A stretch of 64,000 nt of DNA from Hevea brasiliensis (GCF_030052815.1 NC_079498.1:80524992-80588991); one strand, 5' to 3'. Positions 23,661-36,888 are shown, counted from the first letter of the stretch. Numbers and translations: made by a program. Notes: generated by a model not told the origin, from the sequence alone.

Positions 23661-26600
23661 TGTCACACCCTACTCCCCTGTAAGATGTAACATGATCCCG
23701 TAGTATACCTAATGAATTACCGTACTTCGCCCACCGATAATCCATTAATTATACTACAAGGGATTTTAAAACAATTTTTATGAAATTTAAATCATCGATT
23801 AAAATCTGGTGTTATAAAATTTTTTTTAAAATTTCAGCAAAGTGCAGGTTGTATTTTGAGAAAACAGTTCTTCAAAACCTGCAAAGAACACACTCCCAAT
23901 ATTTTTTCTCAAATACAACTTCAATAACTTCATTTGCACTCATAATTCAAATCTCAATAATCAAATCAATCTCCTCATAAAAGAAACATTTCATTGATTA
24001 CAAGACTCAAAATTAATATTACAAAACTATTCAGATGAATGAAATCCCAAATTTACATTTACAAAAGTTTACATTTAATTACATACCAAAATATTTTACA
24101 AGAGTTTTTATACAACTGCTCAAATAATTTACATACATATTATTACATGCATACATCAAAACCTATGTACATGGGTATACCTATGATATACCTGGAGCTG
24201 ATCTGAATGTGTCTTCAAAGAAACTTACTCACTGCTCTATGCTCTTCTTACCTGCGACAGCATACAAAGCTATTGCTGATTGGTGAACTCAGTGGTGCAC
24301 AACTATAATTTAAAATATAGTACAATATACATTGACAAAATTTACTGCAAATAATTTGGAAATCTGAATACTCATCAAATTTCAAAACTCAAAATATTCA
24401 TTGCCAATAATGTGAATCATTTGTATAAAATGACTTTGATCATGAAATTCAATTTATCTAATCAATCATTTGTATAAAATGACTTTGATCATGAAATTCA
24501 ACTTATCAAATCATAACTAATCATTTAGGTAATTCCAAAAAAATCAATTATACATAAATCATAATTGAAATCACAATTCTTTACCATTCAAAAGCCATTA
24601 TGTATCTCAAAAACCATTATGTATCTCAACAATCATTATGTATCTCAAAGATCATTATGTATCTCAAAAATCATTATGTATCTCAAAAACCATGCTGTAT
24701 CTCAAAAATCATTCTTTATCTCACTAACTATGCAAGACTAATCCGAAAGGGCCATATTTGATGTGATTCTAACTCCCTATGGTCGGGGAGGTCGAATCAG
24801 ATTCTAACTCCCTATGGTCGGGGAGGTCGAATCATCGTGCATAGTACACATCACAATAATGAATCTTCCGCAAGGGCCATAACGATAAAAATAAACTTAG
24901 ATCTAACCTCAAATAAGAGGAAATCTAAGCCTGTGCACGTACCATGGTAATCAAAACACAACTAACTCTATTGTCTTCTCAACAAATGAGAGAGACGGGT
25001 AATAACCTAGTCAAGCATCTATAGTGAGATATAAAACAATATCACAATCCTTTTAGTGAGCATAAATCACAATATAATTCGATTCAAAGTCAATTCCAAT
25101 ATCCAATAATTTTTATGCTCATCACAATTTAAATCATAAATTTGTATTTTTCCATGAAAATTGCCATCACAATTCAAAACATGTTCTATCACAATTTTCC
25201 AAAACATAATTCATTCAATCCATAACAATGCTTAAGACTTATGGAAATACCATTTCACAAAGCTAAATCCATACATACTATAACAATTTCAATAATCATT
25301 GAATTAAATCCAATGCTTGTTAAACATAATACATAAGAAAAATATGTCATTTAATCATATGAAATATTCATAACAAATCAGTTAAAAACTAGTTGTGCAC
25401 AAACCTCTAATAACTGTCTCTTGGCTCTGACTCAGTGTTTCCTTCCCCTTCCCTGAGTCTTTGCTAACTGTGAAACACAATTTTGAAGTGTTTCAGTACT
25501 TATTTAAACTGTCTCTAACGATAATGCTTGATAATTAACTTATTGAATTCTATTATTTCCTTGGTCAACCTAAGATGTCAACCCTCGATGCAGTCTAGGT
25601 AAATTAGGTTTTAATGTTACTAATATATCACATTCAATAGTCTTTTAGGGTTGGTACATGTTACCAAATTCATTTCCATGTATTTTGCGTTTTATTGCAA
25701 TTTGCTGGATTTCGGGATACTAGTTTGACCTAGCCGGACGACCTAGTTCCCTCGGTTTTCGGGTTTCGGTCAAAACTACAAACTTGTAGATCTATGTCTT
25801 ATTGCACGCGGAGCAAAATTTCAGGTCATTCTGAGTTATGTAGGCCAAGTTATGGTCATTTTACTATTGCTGGTCAAAATGCATCAAAATTGGTCACTTT
25901 AGGTCATTTTAGGTTCGGCCAGTTTTTGGACCCGAACTTGTGCAAGCTGTTTGACTTGCTTATGGTCATTTCTGGGCTTTGGCGTCTACATAAGCCTTGT
26001 AGATGTAGTTCTTCATGGTCAAAATTTCAGGTCAATTGGACCTGTTTTGAGTGAGTTATGGCCAAAACACTAACTACTGCCCAAATGGTCAATTTTCAGG
26101 CCTTAATTGCACTAATCCGGATTTGGTCACTTTTCAAGTTACCTTACAAGCAGAATTTTGGTTAGCTTCCTTCATGAAAGTTGGCACATTTAGTGCCTAG
26201 TTTCACCTCCAATTGGTCTCATACCAATTGGAGTCACACACTTAAGGTTCTAGGCCAAAATGCACACTGCCCTATTGCATTTCCTTCATTTCTCATCAAA
26301 GGTCACTTTTAGCATTTACCAAACTCTACATTCATGCCAATTTTGGTTTGTACCATAACCTAAGCATACTTTACAACATATTATTGATCATTTTGATAGC
26401 TTATAATCACACTCAACATACACCATATAGTGCAAAATTTGTCAGACTCAATTACAACAATTTAATCACCTAATCATGCTCATTTACATGTCCAACCTCA
26501 CACAATCATACATATACCCAAGCTGCCATAACAACTACTACAATTCAACATTAATATTCCATAAACCAAACATGAAATAACATCCTTATGGTTCACCAAA

Positions 26601-27764
26601 CCAAGCTGCCGATTCATGCATTTACTTTCCATTAATTTCCAAGCTTCCAATTTCAAATACACATTCACATATACTAAGTATACATCACCCAAATTAATTC
26701 CTACACACCTAAACATTTAATCAACCTTTTAATCTACCATTTACAAGCAATAATAAACTGTCCTCAAGGAGTTTCCATGGCTTCCAAAAATACACATCTC
26801 CCTTTAAACATCAAACCCCAAAATTCTTTCCACAATTCAAGTACCCATAACATTCTTACTAACTTTAATGAAGCAATAACCCAAAAACACAAACTTACCA
26901 CTTTGAAAACTCTTCAAAACCTCTCCAAAACTTGGTCTTCTTGCTGCCAATCTACTGCCCAAGGTGTATGGACAACTTTTAGTGAAGAAACCATAACCAT
27001 TAGAAGCTTGGATCATGGATGCATCGAGGACTTCAAGGTGTGGCCATGGAGTCCCGTGGAGGATGAATTCGGCTGGTTTGAGATGAGGTTGAAGATGAAC
27101 TCATTTCTGCCCATTTAGCTCTTAAGTGTCCCACAATTCTGAGTTAGTGGAGCACTAACCATTATTTAAGATTTAATAATACAAAGTTTCACAATTCACT
27201 CATTTTACCTCATTTCTTTTACTATTCCTATAATATACCACAATTTAATTTTTATGATATTTTTAAAGTGTAATATTATTTATTTTTTAATGGACATTTA
27301 GGTCAAAAGACAACTTGGGGTGTCAAATGACCACAATGCCCCTGTTCGGGTTGCATTCCTGATTTTTCGGTAACACCGAGTTTTGTCCGTTTTTCGATTT
27401 CTCATTTTTCTTTGTACTAATTAATTAATTTTTCTTTGATATTTCTAATGGCATTTATACTTCAATAGGTGTCTATTTAAGTCCTAAAAATATTTTCCAG
27501 GTTCTCCGAGGTCCAAGGCTAGTCAACGGTCCACGCCGCAACTTCCCGGTGCGGTCATCCATCGCTCGGGTTCTCGGCTCGCTTAACTTGGTTACATTTC
27601 TTTGCTATTATTTTTTCTTTGTTTTTCTTGTATAATCTTTTCTTGTATTTCATTATTTTATGTCTCCTCACTCATATCAAAGTGTAGTTCTAGGCATCCT
27701 AACTGTCCGGACAACACTGGTCACTGGAACAGTAGAACGCACTATCGAACATAGGGGTGTTATA
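23661..27764 (-). repeat. B LTR copy 3 (right, 5' LTR of the array), 4104 bp
   Basis: Begins TGTCACACCC and ends GGTGTTATA. The terminal CA on the plus strand has decayed to TA. It is followed by the TSD CAAAT at 27765-27769. Confidence 0.94.
27537..27590 (-). promoter_or_regulatory. 5S rRNA-like block in B LTR 3
   Basis: Sense AAGTTAAGCGAGC, GCGATGGATGACC and GGGAAGTTGCG. It starts about 176 bases from the LTR sense start. Confidence 0.62.
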
Positions 27765-30000
27765 CAAATCATCAACATATTTAATCATCATAAATTCATG
27801 CTCAAGGTTGGCAACACATCAAACTTAAAATTTACAATCCTCAAAACCATGCAATAAATCTTAAAATGCATAAAAAAAATTTACATTTAATTTATACAAT
27901 TTCATTCAACAATTTAAAATCCTCAACACAACAAAATTATAAATCATAAAATAAACTTATTCAAATCAATTTAGAAGTGAAAATTAACAAAATAGTTAGT
28001 TGTGCATAAACCTTATACGAGTCGCCTCTTAGCCTTGACTCGATTCCTCGGGTTCTTTTCCGGTGTTCCTTTCCACTGAAACACACAGTTTCACAGTGTT
28101 TCAGTATCATAACTTAACATAAATCCAAAAATTAATTTAAATTCGTTTTTACCTAGCTCTAATGTGCTAAACTTGACGTTCTTTAAATTTTGTGTTTTGG
28201 AGTTACTATTCACTACACTATTCAAGTCAATTTGTTGACTTTCTAAGGCTTAATAGGTATGGGAATTCCAACTTCACCCACATACCACATTTTGGTCACT
28301 AAATTTGTTGGTTTTGGTTGTTTTCTCAAATTCTAAGTCTTTTAGGCAAAATTGCAAATTTTCAGTTTTGGTGTCCTATGTTGCACTGTTCCATTGGTCA
28401 CTTTTATGTTAGAATTTGGCAAAACTTTCTTCATAGAAAATGTTCCCTATTGTCTTAAATTTATTCTCCTTTTTGAATCACTCCAATTGGAGTTTTGTAG
28501 CTCAAGTTATAGCCATTTGAATTATGGCTGCCGGATTGGACTTAACCCAGATTTCTGGGCACCAAATTGATTTTGGCAGTTTTAGGTTACCAACTTTGGG
28601 TGGCCAAATGACTTGGTTAAGGGCAAAATTTGGGCTTGTGTTCTGCATGAAAGTTTTAGGTCTATATCTCAACTGTCCGCTGGTAAAATTTCAGGTCATT
28701 TAGACCTGCCTAGCTCAAGTTATGGCCAAATTAACAAACACTATTCATTTGGTCAATTTGTACAGGTCAGACTGAGAATTTCTGGATTTGGTCAATTTGT
28801 TCACTAGGTTTTGGTCACTTTTTGGGCATGCTTCCTAAATGAAAATAGTGTCATTTTGTGTCTATTTTCATTCTCAATTGGTCTCATACCAATTGGACCT
28901 GTAAATTTTCAGTTTTGGTCCCTCAAAGGGACCTTGGTCCTGCTACCAGCAGCATGACCACATTGAATCTGAATTTAAACTCAACTCCAACACTTCCAAC
29001 ACACTTCATTTGGTCACAAATGACCATTTCTCACCTCAAACCAAGTCCAACACAGCATTTAACACATTCTCACATTTTTGTCTTCTAAACTCTAGGTGCC
29101 AAACCCTAACTTACACAATTCATTCAATTAATGAATTTAAAGTAAATAATCAACATCTATACACTTAATCATTCAAAATCATCAAACTCATTCATATCAA
29201 ACCCTAACACAAGCTGGCCAAAATTTCCTTTTTGGTCCCCCAACAATTGTTTTTAATTTAATTTTACACAATTTCTAAGTTATTTTCACTTGTTCAATGT
29301 TAATTCTATAAGCATAAATCAATTTAAGTTAGGAGAGAGATTTACCTCATATGGAGCTTTTCAATTCTCCAATTTTTCTTTTCCTTCTTGCTCCCAAAGA
29401 TTTTATCTAGGTCTAAGGGTGAGATTTAGTGTTGGGATTTGAGGGATTTATGGAAGGGAACCAAAGAAATTTAAGCTTTTTATTCTTTAACAATGGTGGA
29501 AGATGAAGGAAGAGAGGGAGATGAGAAAGTGACGGAAAAGTGGAAATGGAAGATAACAAATTTTTTTCTTTTTTTTTTTATGTGTATTTATCTCTTAATT
29601 TGACTTAGTCAAATTAAGTAATTAAATTAAAATTAAATATGAAGTCATGCATGATGTCATCTTGATGAGGTCATTAATTTTTTTTCTTTTCTTTTCTTTT
29701 TCTCTTATTTTTCTCATACTTCTTTAATTTAATTCTATATTTCAAAATTTTCATTTCTCAGATTTTATTGGAGAGTTAGGTCAGGAGTCAACTCTAGGGG
29801 TGAATTGACCAAATCGCCCCTCACCAGTTCAACCCTGTTTGTAAATAATTCAATATTTCTTCTGACTTCCTCACCTAATTATTTGACTAGCTTAATAATT
29901 CTTTTTCGTGATTTTCTCTTTTCCACCGTGTTCGCAATAGTCCTAAGGACCACGGCGTCATATTTTACCGTTCGAAATTTGAGTTTAAATTGATTTCGCA

Positions 30001-30052
30001 ATCACTCCCGAGAAGGTCACCCATCGCTGTGACTCTCGGCTCATTTAACTTC
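30001..30052 (-). promoter_or_regulatory. 5S rRNA-like block in solo LTR A1
   Basis: Sense GAAGTTAAATGAGCC, GCGATGGGTGACCTTCTCGGGAG. It starts about 171 bases from the LTR sense start. Confidence 0.65.
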
Positions 30053-30227
30053 TTATGTTCTGTTTTTCTTATTTATACTTAATTAATTAACAATTACTAA
30101 TTATTTGTGTTCAGGGCTTATCTATTTGTCTTAAGTGTGGTTCTAATCCCCTTAATTATCCGGACTGACACCGGTCACCGGAATAGTGAAATATACCAGG
30201 CTATACAAATAGGGGTGTTACACTTCT

Positions 30228-30637
30228 TTTTCATCTCTCATCAATTCCAAGAGATTAGAAAACAATCTCTTGAATTAAAAATACTAGAAATTGTTTCTAG
30301 TGTCCTGTTTACATCTTTAATCTCTTAAAAGGCAAAACTTGATTTTCTAATTAATAGAAAAAGATTTAGAAGCTGTTCAAGAGCTACCATAGGTGTTCTT
30401 GGTGTGGAAAAGCTAGAGGGACAACATTTGGCATCCTGAAGACGCATCCGAAAGGCACAAATACACTGCAGTGCATCAAGAGGTTAGTGTATTCGTTCTT
30501 GATCTAATCTAGGGTTCTAAAATTAATCTGATTAATTTTAAAATCTTAAATGGCAAATACATATCCAAAAACATATTAAAAGAGTTTTAATATGTTGTTT
30601 ATCATTGAAATCAAATAGATAAAAATAAATCTTGCAT
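30228..30637 (+). repeat. Copia-1 3' LTR, piece 2 of 3
   Basis: Continues piece 1 after A1 and matches Copia-2 from about 52934 to 53350. It ends with TSD TGCAT (30633-30637), repeated at 40864-40868 beyond A2. Confidence 0.95.
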
Positions 30638-32895
30638 TATCACACCCTACTTCTCGTAAGATGCAACATGCTCCCGTAGTATACCTCATGAATTACCGAA
30701 CTTCACCTACCGATAACTCATTAAGTACCCTATAAGGGATTTTAAAACAATTTTCTTATTTTTGATAAGTGGTGAGCATTTTCTAATAGGTATTGAAATC
30801 ATTTATTTGAAGTTAAAACTAATTAAAATTTTTGGCCCATTTTATTTTTCGGCAAATTTTATAAAAATTTCGGCAGAGTGCCGTTTGTATTTTGAGAAAA
30901 CAGTTCTTCAAATTCCTGTAAAAAGCACTTCCAATAATTTTTCTCAACAACTTCTTCAAAAGTCACAATCATCTCAACCAATTTCAACTTCCAAAATTCA
31001 AATTCACCATTTCCAATATCCAACAATTATCAAAATACCATTACTGAATTTTATTCAATTTAAAATAAAACACTACCAATCATATTTCATTAATGACAAA
31101 ATAATTTATATATACATCATACTAGAAATTTACATTAAGAAAATCTAAACTAAAATTTATTACAACTTTATACAAACTTTGTACAAGCTGCTCAAGACCG
31201 ATTTTACATGTCCATACAATTATGTGCAATACATACATCAAAATGAATATTCTGATTAGGGTATAAATTATACCCGATAACTTCAAGCAGTAGCTCCTGT
31301 CTCGTGACTCAATCTCATCGCTCCTCTAGTCTCTATATCTGCGACAGCATACAAAACTATCGCTGAGTGGTGAACTCAGTGGTGCACAAACTAATAATTT
31401 AAAACTTAATACAATTTATTCTTAACAATTCATAATGAATAAAAATTTAAAATTTCTAGATTCTTCAAAATCCATGACATACAAAAATCATTATTTTCAT
31501 TCATGCAAATTATTCATTTGAATAACATTTTGATCAATTAATAACTATTTATTTACATTTCTATTAAATTCTGAAACAATACAAAAATACTTTGGATCAC
31601 TAACAAATTTTTTATTTCAATCACAATTTATCAAATAATGCATAATTTAAAGGGCGTTGCCAACAATTCACACAGTTTATCTCATGGCCCAAAATTCAAA
31701 TAGATGCCGTGTTGTACACCACGACATTTCACATTCTCCCAATAACCGAAGCTAAAAGGGAGAAACAAAGACTAGCTAGTATATATGAGTACTCATTCAA
31801 ATTCTTCTCCAACTGGCAAGCCAGAGAGAAAGTAACTCGCCCCATCAAGTGGAGGAGATATCTCACTAGACAAGCTAATGAGAATTCACAACAAATTTTG
31901 CCATGTCAACTGTGGTTTCAAATCATATTCAAAACAATTTCTAATCACAAAGTGTTTAGAAATCAACATAATTTCATGCTCAAGATTGGCAACACATCAA
32001 ACTTAAAATTTACAATTCTCAAAACAATGCAATAAATCCTTAAATGCATAAGAAAATTTATATTCAAATTATACAATTTCATTCAATAAGTTAAAATTCT
32101 CAACACAACAAAAATCATAAATCATACCATAAATTTATTTCAAATCAATTTGGAATTGAAAAATAACAAAAGAGTTAGTTGTGCACAAACCTTATACGAG
32201 TCGCCTCTTGGCCTTGACTCGATCCCTCGGGTTCTTTTTCGGTATTTTTTTCAACTGAAACACACAGTTTCACATTGTTTCAGTATCATAACTCATCGTA
32301 AATCCAAAAATAAATTCAAATTCACTTATACCTAGCTTTAATATGCTAAACTTGGCGTTCTTCAAAATTTGTGTTTCGGGGTTACTATTCACTATACTAT
32401 TCAAGTCAATTTGTTGACTTTCTAAGGCTTAATAGGTATGGGAATTCCAACTTCACCCACATACCACATTTTGGTCACTAAATTTGTTGGTTTTGGTTGT
32501 TTTCTCAAATTCTAAGTCTTTTAGGCAAATTTTTAGTTTTAGTGTCTAAAGTTGCACTATTCCATTGGTCATTTTTCTGTTAGAATTTGGCAAAACTTCC
32601 TTCATAGAAAATGTTCCCTATTGTCTTAAATTTATTCTCCTTTTTGAATCACTCTCATTGGAGTTTTGTAGCTCAAGTTATAGCCATTTGAACCATGGCT
32701 ATCGGATTAGACTCAACCCAGATTTCTGGGCAAATTTTGGTTCTGACAGTTTTAGGTCACTAACTTTGGGTGGCCAAATGACTTGGTTAATGGCATAATT
32801 TGGGTTTGTATTCTTCATGAAAGTTTTAGGTGTATATCTCATCTATCCACTGGTAAAATTGCAGGTCATTTAGACCTGTCTAGCTCAAGTTATGG

Positions 32896-32922
32896 CCAAA
32901 TGAACAAACATTGTTCATTTGG
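32896..32922. other. Hairpin in A2 left LTR
   Basis: Perfect 11-bp stem CCAAATGAACA / TGTTCATTTGG with loop AACAT. The right LTR (39351-39377) has loop AACAC. Confidence 0.85.
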
Positions 32923-33830
32923 TCAGTTTGTACAGGGCAGACTGAGAATTTTCGGATTTGGTCAATTTGTTCACTAGGTTTTGATCACTTTTTGGGTAGC
33001 TTCCTAAATAAAAATTGTGTTATTTAGTGTCTATTTTCATTCCCAATTGGTCTCATACTAATTGGACTTATAAATTTTCATTTTTAGTCCCTCAAAGAGA
33101 CCTTGGTCATGCTGCTAGCAACATGACCATATTGAATCCGAATTTGCTTTTGATTCAAACACTCCTACCACATTCCATTTGGTCACAATTGACCATTTCT
33201 CCCTTCAAACTAGGTCCAAGACATCATTTACTAATTTTTCGCATTTTTGTCCCTAAACCCTAATGTCCAAAACCCTAATTCACACCAATTGTTGTATTTA
33301 ACCAATTCAATGCTTATATACATGTTTCTTCATCTCAAATAAGTTCACATACACTTTTAAATCTATCAAACTCATGCATACACACATCAAAACCCTAGTT
33401 GACCGAAATTTAGGTTTGGTCCTCCAATAATTAATTTCATCTCATTTCTTTAGTTTCTAAGTTCATTCAATCATAAACACATGTATTAAACTCAAAATTC
33501 CAAAATAAATAACTTACCTCAACTTTGATATTCAATTTTCAAATTTTCTCCTCTTTTCTCCTTTCTTTCTTACTAAATCTCTTTCTCAAGTGACTAAAAC
33601 AAGTTTTTATGGAATAACTATGGAAGAAATTGGGGTTTAGCAGGAATTTAAAAGCTTGAACTCAAGCCGGTTTACAAATAATCCAATATTTCTTCCGGCT
33701 TCCTAACCTAATTATTTGACTGGCTTAATAGTTCTTTTTCATGATTTTCTCCCTTCCGCTGTGTTCGTAAGGGTCCTAAGGACCGCAGCGTCACATTTTA
33801 CTGTTCGAAATTTGAGTTTAAATTGACTTC

Positions 33831-33885
33831 GCAGTCCTTCCCGAGAAGGTCACCCATCACTATGACTCTTGGCTCATTTAACTTC
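33831..33885 (-). promoter_or_regulatory. 5S rRNA-like block in A2 left LTR
   Basis: Sense GAAGTTAAATGAGCC, GATGGGTGACCTTCTCGGGA and AGGACTGC. It starts about 171 bases from the LTR sense start. Confidence 0.66.
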
Positions 33886-34055
33886 TTATGTTCTGTTTTT
33901 CTTATTTATACTTAACTAATTGACAATTACTAATTATTTGTGTTCAGGGCTTATCTAGTTATCTTAAGTGTGGTTCTAATCCCCTTAATTGTCCGGACCG
34001 ACACCGGTCACCGGAACAGTGGAATATACCAAGCTATACAAATAGGGGTGTTACA

Positions 34056-34076
34056 ATTCTCCCCCCCCCCCCCTTA
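34056..34076 (-). promoter_or_regulatory. A2 polypurine tract with 13-base homopolymer
   Basis: The plus strand reads ATTCT, then 13 C (34061-34073), then TT, directly after the LTR. The sense strand is a G-rich polypurine tract, more uniform than the GGGGAGGAG tract of B. Confidence 0.8.
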
Positions 34077-34420
34077 AAACAATTTCATCCTCGAAATTTT
34101 ACCTGGTATCAGTCTCTGAATAGTTGTGGGTGCTGTCTCCTCGTGTCCTATTCACGCTCCCAAGTAGCTTCCTGGCCTGAATGATGGTTCCTTAGCACTT
34201 TAACATATACTATTTACTCATCAATTGCTCACCTTGTGTGCCAAGTTTCTTATGAGCTTTTGTCATAAGTTAGATTCAAATTCATTTCAATTTTAGAGGT
34301 AAGCAAATCTGTGTGCTAGTGAATCCACTCTTTCTAGGACCTCATATGATCCTATGGGTGAGAACTTAGTTTTACTCTTTTCTTATCAAATCTCTTGATC
34401 ATTTGATGCGACCTTCTATT
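34077..34420 (-). pseudogene. A2 integrase tail remnant
   Basis: The sense strand contains recognisable pieces of the same chromodomain-like integrase tail as B: NHHSGQEATWERE near 34180, DTRRQHPQLFRD near 34120, and a degraded PYEVLERV-like stretch near 34345. The frame is lost and no open reading frame remains. Confidence 0.7.
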
Positions 34421-36064
34421 TAGTTTAGAATATTTTAGTCTTTTCTTGCTGTTGTTTTAGCAATTAATTTCCTTTGTAGTCTTTTTTTTTTTAAGTGACC
34501 TTGTTGGTCATATATGAACTGCTTATCTCTTTCTTAGCCATAGGTCCATAACCATTATCTTACCATCTCCATTTATGACCAAGCCCTATGTGCCATTTTG
34601 CACTATCTTGTTTGCTTTTGTTTAACTTATTTTATTATTGATAAAATAGTTCGGAATATCGTTACGCATCTTAAGTAGGTTGTTTGCCCTGGTGGCAATT
34701 CCTTATCTAGTGTTTTTCTCATTTCTTAATGTTCTATTTGTTTCCTTCTTTCATTCCATAACTTAACTTTAATTATTTTATTTCTTAATCTAATCTTCTT
34801 CCTTAACTTGACTGTCGAGTCATGATTTAGCACCTCTTATCATCCCTAATAAATCCACTATACTTCAATATTACTTTGATTTGGTCCTCTGACCATTCTA
34901 GTCAACACTTTAACTAATATTCATAATGTTTCTTTATTACATTCGCACCAACTATTGTAATTTTTACTTCCACAACTCTTTCATCTATCAATATTCTTTA
35001 GCTTATTTTTCACTGGTTTGCAATCATTACCTTTTTTTTTTCATAACCAATTTTGTAATCTTAAGAAGGGAGTCTACCGGACTCTCCTATTTCCCATGCT
35101 ATTCAAAAGTTTTGCTTGAATTCTAATCTAATTCTTATGATCCGCACAATAAAATTGTGCTCTCCCTAAGAATATTTGACCAACTAGTTCATATCGAATT
35201 ACTGTTATCAGTAGAATATCATTTCTTAACTATTTTATAAGTTATAATTGTCATCCATAGCATCCTGTCTCTTATAGGGGAACCAAATTATATTTTGTGT
35301 CTTACTGCTACACAAATAGAATACTGTTCCTTACTAAACTTTGAGCAAAAGATCCATTGCAATATCAAAACAACTATAAACCCCATCTCAGAGACTGGAT
35401 GACTTAGCCCTATAGGTGCTATTTTTAAATTTTTACCATGCTAAAATTCCTAGTCCCGTAACAATTCTTGATGTACTATAATTCATGCTAGGGTAACGGA
35501 GTCTTTAACTCTCACTACCTTGCAACCATGATCTTTTGATATTCTAATTATAGAGTTTTAAATCCCAAATTAGGATTTTCAAACTCAGTTCTAGTATTAA
35601 ACTCTATTCTGGTATATTTGTACCAGAGCGAAAGTCATTTATAACTATTCTTATCCTTATGTACTATTGGGTAGTACGTAGCTCTACACAATAAATCTCA
35701 AGTCAGTACTGTAATCTGCAGCTTATAGTACAAACATCAAGAATATTGCATAGTTACTACGATACATCCCAATAGATCAAACTTCCCTATGTCTTATTTC
35801 TTTCAAATCCACTAATATCTTAAACTTATTTTGATTATGGTACTTACTGATATCTATCAACAGTAATACCTTTGCTTCCATCTAGGGCAGATATATTGCT
35901 ATAACTTACTTTTTGGTCCTCTTGCCTTACCTAATTAGGCTTACTAATTAACTTTATAATTTATCGTAGTCTAGGAGATGTCTCTCACTAGAAACTTTTC
36001 CAAAATTAATTCCAATCACACTTATTATCATAATTCTTATCCTAAAAGACTAATTACTAACACA
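34421..36064 (-). other. A2 degenerate interior with no recognisable gene
   Basis: No domain recognised on either strand. The part at about 35485-35790 is related to 15360-15640 in B, including the TACTGTAATCTGCAGCTTA stretch. The plus-strand frame at 34926-35126 has no support. Confidence 0.6.
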
Positions 36065-36888
36065 TTAAAATTTATTTCCATGTAAGGGAACAGCAGTAGA
36101 ACATATAATTTTAGCTTTAGCAAATAAATAAGTAGAGTCGGAATCAAATAGTACATAATTATTCCCTTCACAAGTTAAGAACATACCGGCAACTACATCT
36201 GAAGTCTCTGCTTCTTCCCCTTGATGCATGGCGTTCCCTCTTTCTAATGTATTCCTCTGCTCGGGTTGGTCCATTGTGCAAGGATTACCCGAAGTGTTGT
36301 CTCTACTTTTGCATCTGCCCCTACTGACTATTAATGAGCCTCTAAAATCAGAACCTTGGACTGATTCCTTTGGTGTAGTATGTGGCATAAATCAACGTGC
36401 GCTAGTATAATCTCGGGCGAAATGTCCAATTCCACCAAAATTGAAACAGGCTCCAGTGACTCTATGGCAAATACCCCCGTGAAATTTTCCACAAACGTCA
36501 CAGAGACGGGTAGGGTAGGAACTTCTGGTTCTTTGACGAATGGTTCTTGATTGCTTCCGCCCTGAAGATCCGCTTCTGTCATACTTAGGAGTTTAGGGTC
36601 CCTCAACATATTTTCTCTTTCCCAAATTACTACCCGAACTTTGACCGATAAGTTTCCCACTTTTCTCTTTTTCATGCTGTTCTTGAGGGGGTTGGGCTTG
36701 TACTTAGGCCTGGGGTGACAGATTATCAGCCATTTGCTGAAAGAACATGGCCATCTCCTAGGCCGTTTGTGTCGTAATTTGTATAGGAGGGATCAGTGCG
36801 GTTGGACGCCCAACGCCTGCGTGGCCCAGGGCCTCTCCTTGTACGTTAGTCGATGTCATCGCTCTACCGTTTTATCCCCCTTGTCCAT
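36065..36888 (-). pseudogene. A2 gag, zinc knuckle and protease remnant
   Basis: Sense starts at 36888 with MDKGDKTVER, like the gag starts of B and D, and is frame-shifted through 36680. The zinc knuckle lies near 36410-36450 as CFNFGGIGHFARDYTS. Two of its three cysteines are lost: the second is Phe and the last is Tyr, compared with CYNCGGIGHFAKDC in element D. The protease start near 36145 reads VLFDSDSTY, so the DSG/DLG-type active-site motif is altered. The capsid domain is mostly deleted. This gag cannot function. Confidence 0.82.

Larger units (their letters stand above)
6563..27764 (-). mobile_element. B: gypsy chromovirus array, LTR-internal-LTR-internal-LTR
   Basis: Three LTR copies (6563-13935, 16742-20858, 23661-27764) alternate with two nearly identical internal regions (13936-16741, 2806 bp; 20859-23660, 2802 bp). 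All are on the minus strand. The outer TSD is CAAAT at 6558-6562 and 27765-27769, so the whole array behaves as one insertion in A1. Each internal region is much shorter than a full gypsy interior. It has a polypurine tract, a broken integrase with a chromodomain-like tail, a second integrase fragment, a short gag start and a primer binding site. Protease, RT and RNase H are missing. The LTR termini and the integrase tail suggest the Tekay/Del chromovirus lineage. Confidence 0.9.
5243..30222 (-). mobile_element. A1: solo gypsy LTR, split by array B
   Basis: A single family A LTR of 3773 bp (pieces 5243-6562 and 27770-30222) inserted in the Copia-1 LTR. It is flanked by CTTCT at 5238-5242 and 30223-30227. 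On the plus strand it begins TGTCACACCC and ends GGTGTTACA, so the sense strand is minus. It is homologous along its length to the A2 LTRs and has no internal region, so it is a solo LTR, normally left by recombination between the two LTRs of a full element. Array B is nested at 6563. Confidence 0.93.
30638..34055 (-). repeat. A2 left (3') LTR, 3418 bp, with internal deletion
   Basis: Closely matches the right LTR but lacks the segment equivalent to 40123-40474, with the junction at about 33666. It contains the hairpin CCAAATGAACA / TGTTCATTTGG at 32896-32922. Confidence 0.94.

Noticed and set aside
30762..31148. 128-codon frame repeated at 37202-37588
   Set aside because: Both are the same stretch of the two A2 LTRs. 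The composition is that of AT-rich LTR sequence and no domain is seen.
34926..35126. 66-codon plus-strand frame in the A2 interior
   Set aside because: It is hydrophobic and T-rich by composition, has no start context or relatives, and sits in degenerate internal sequence.
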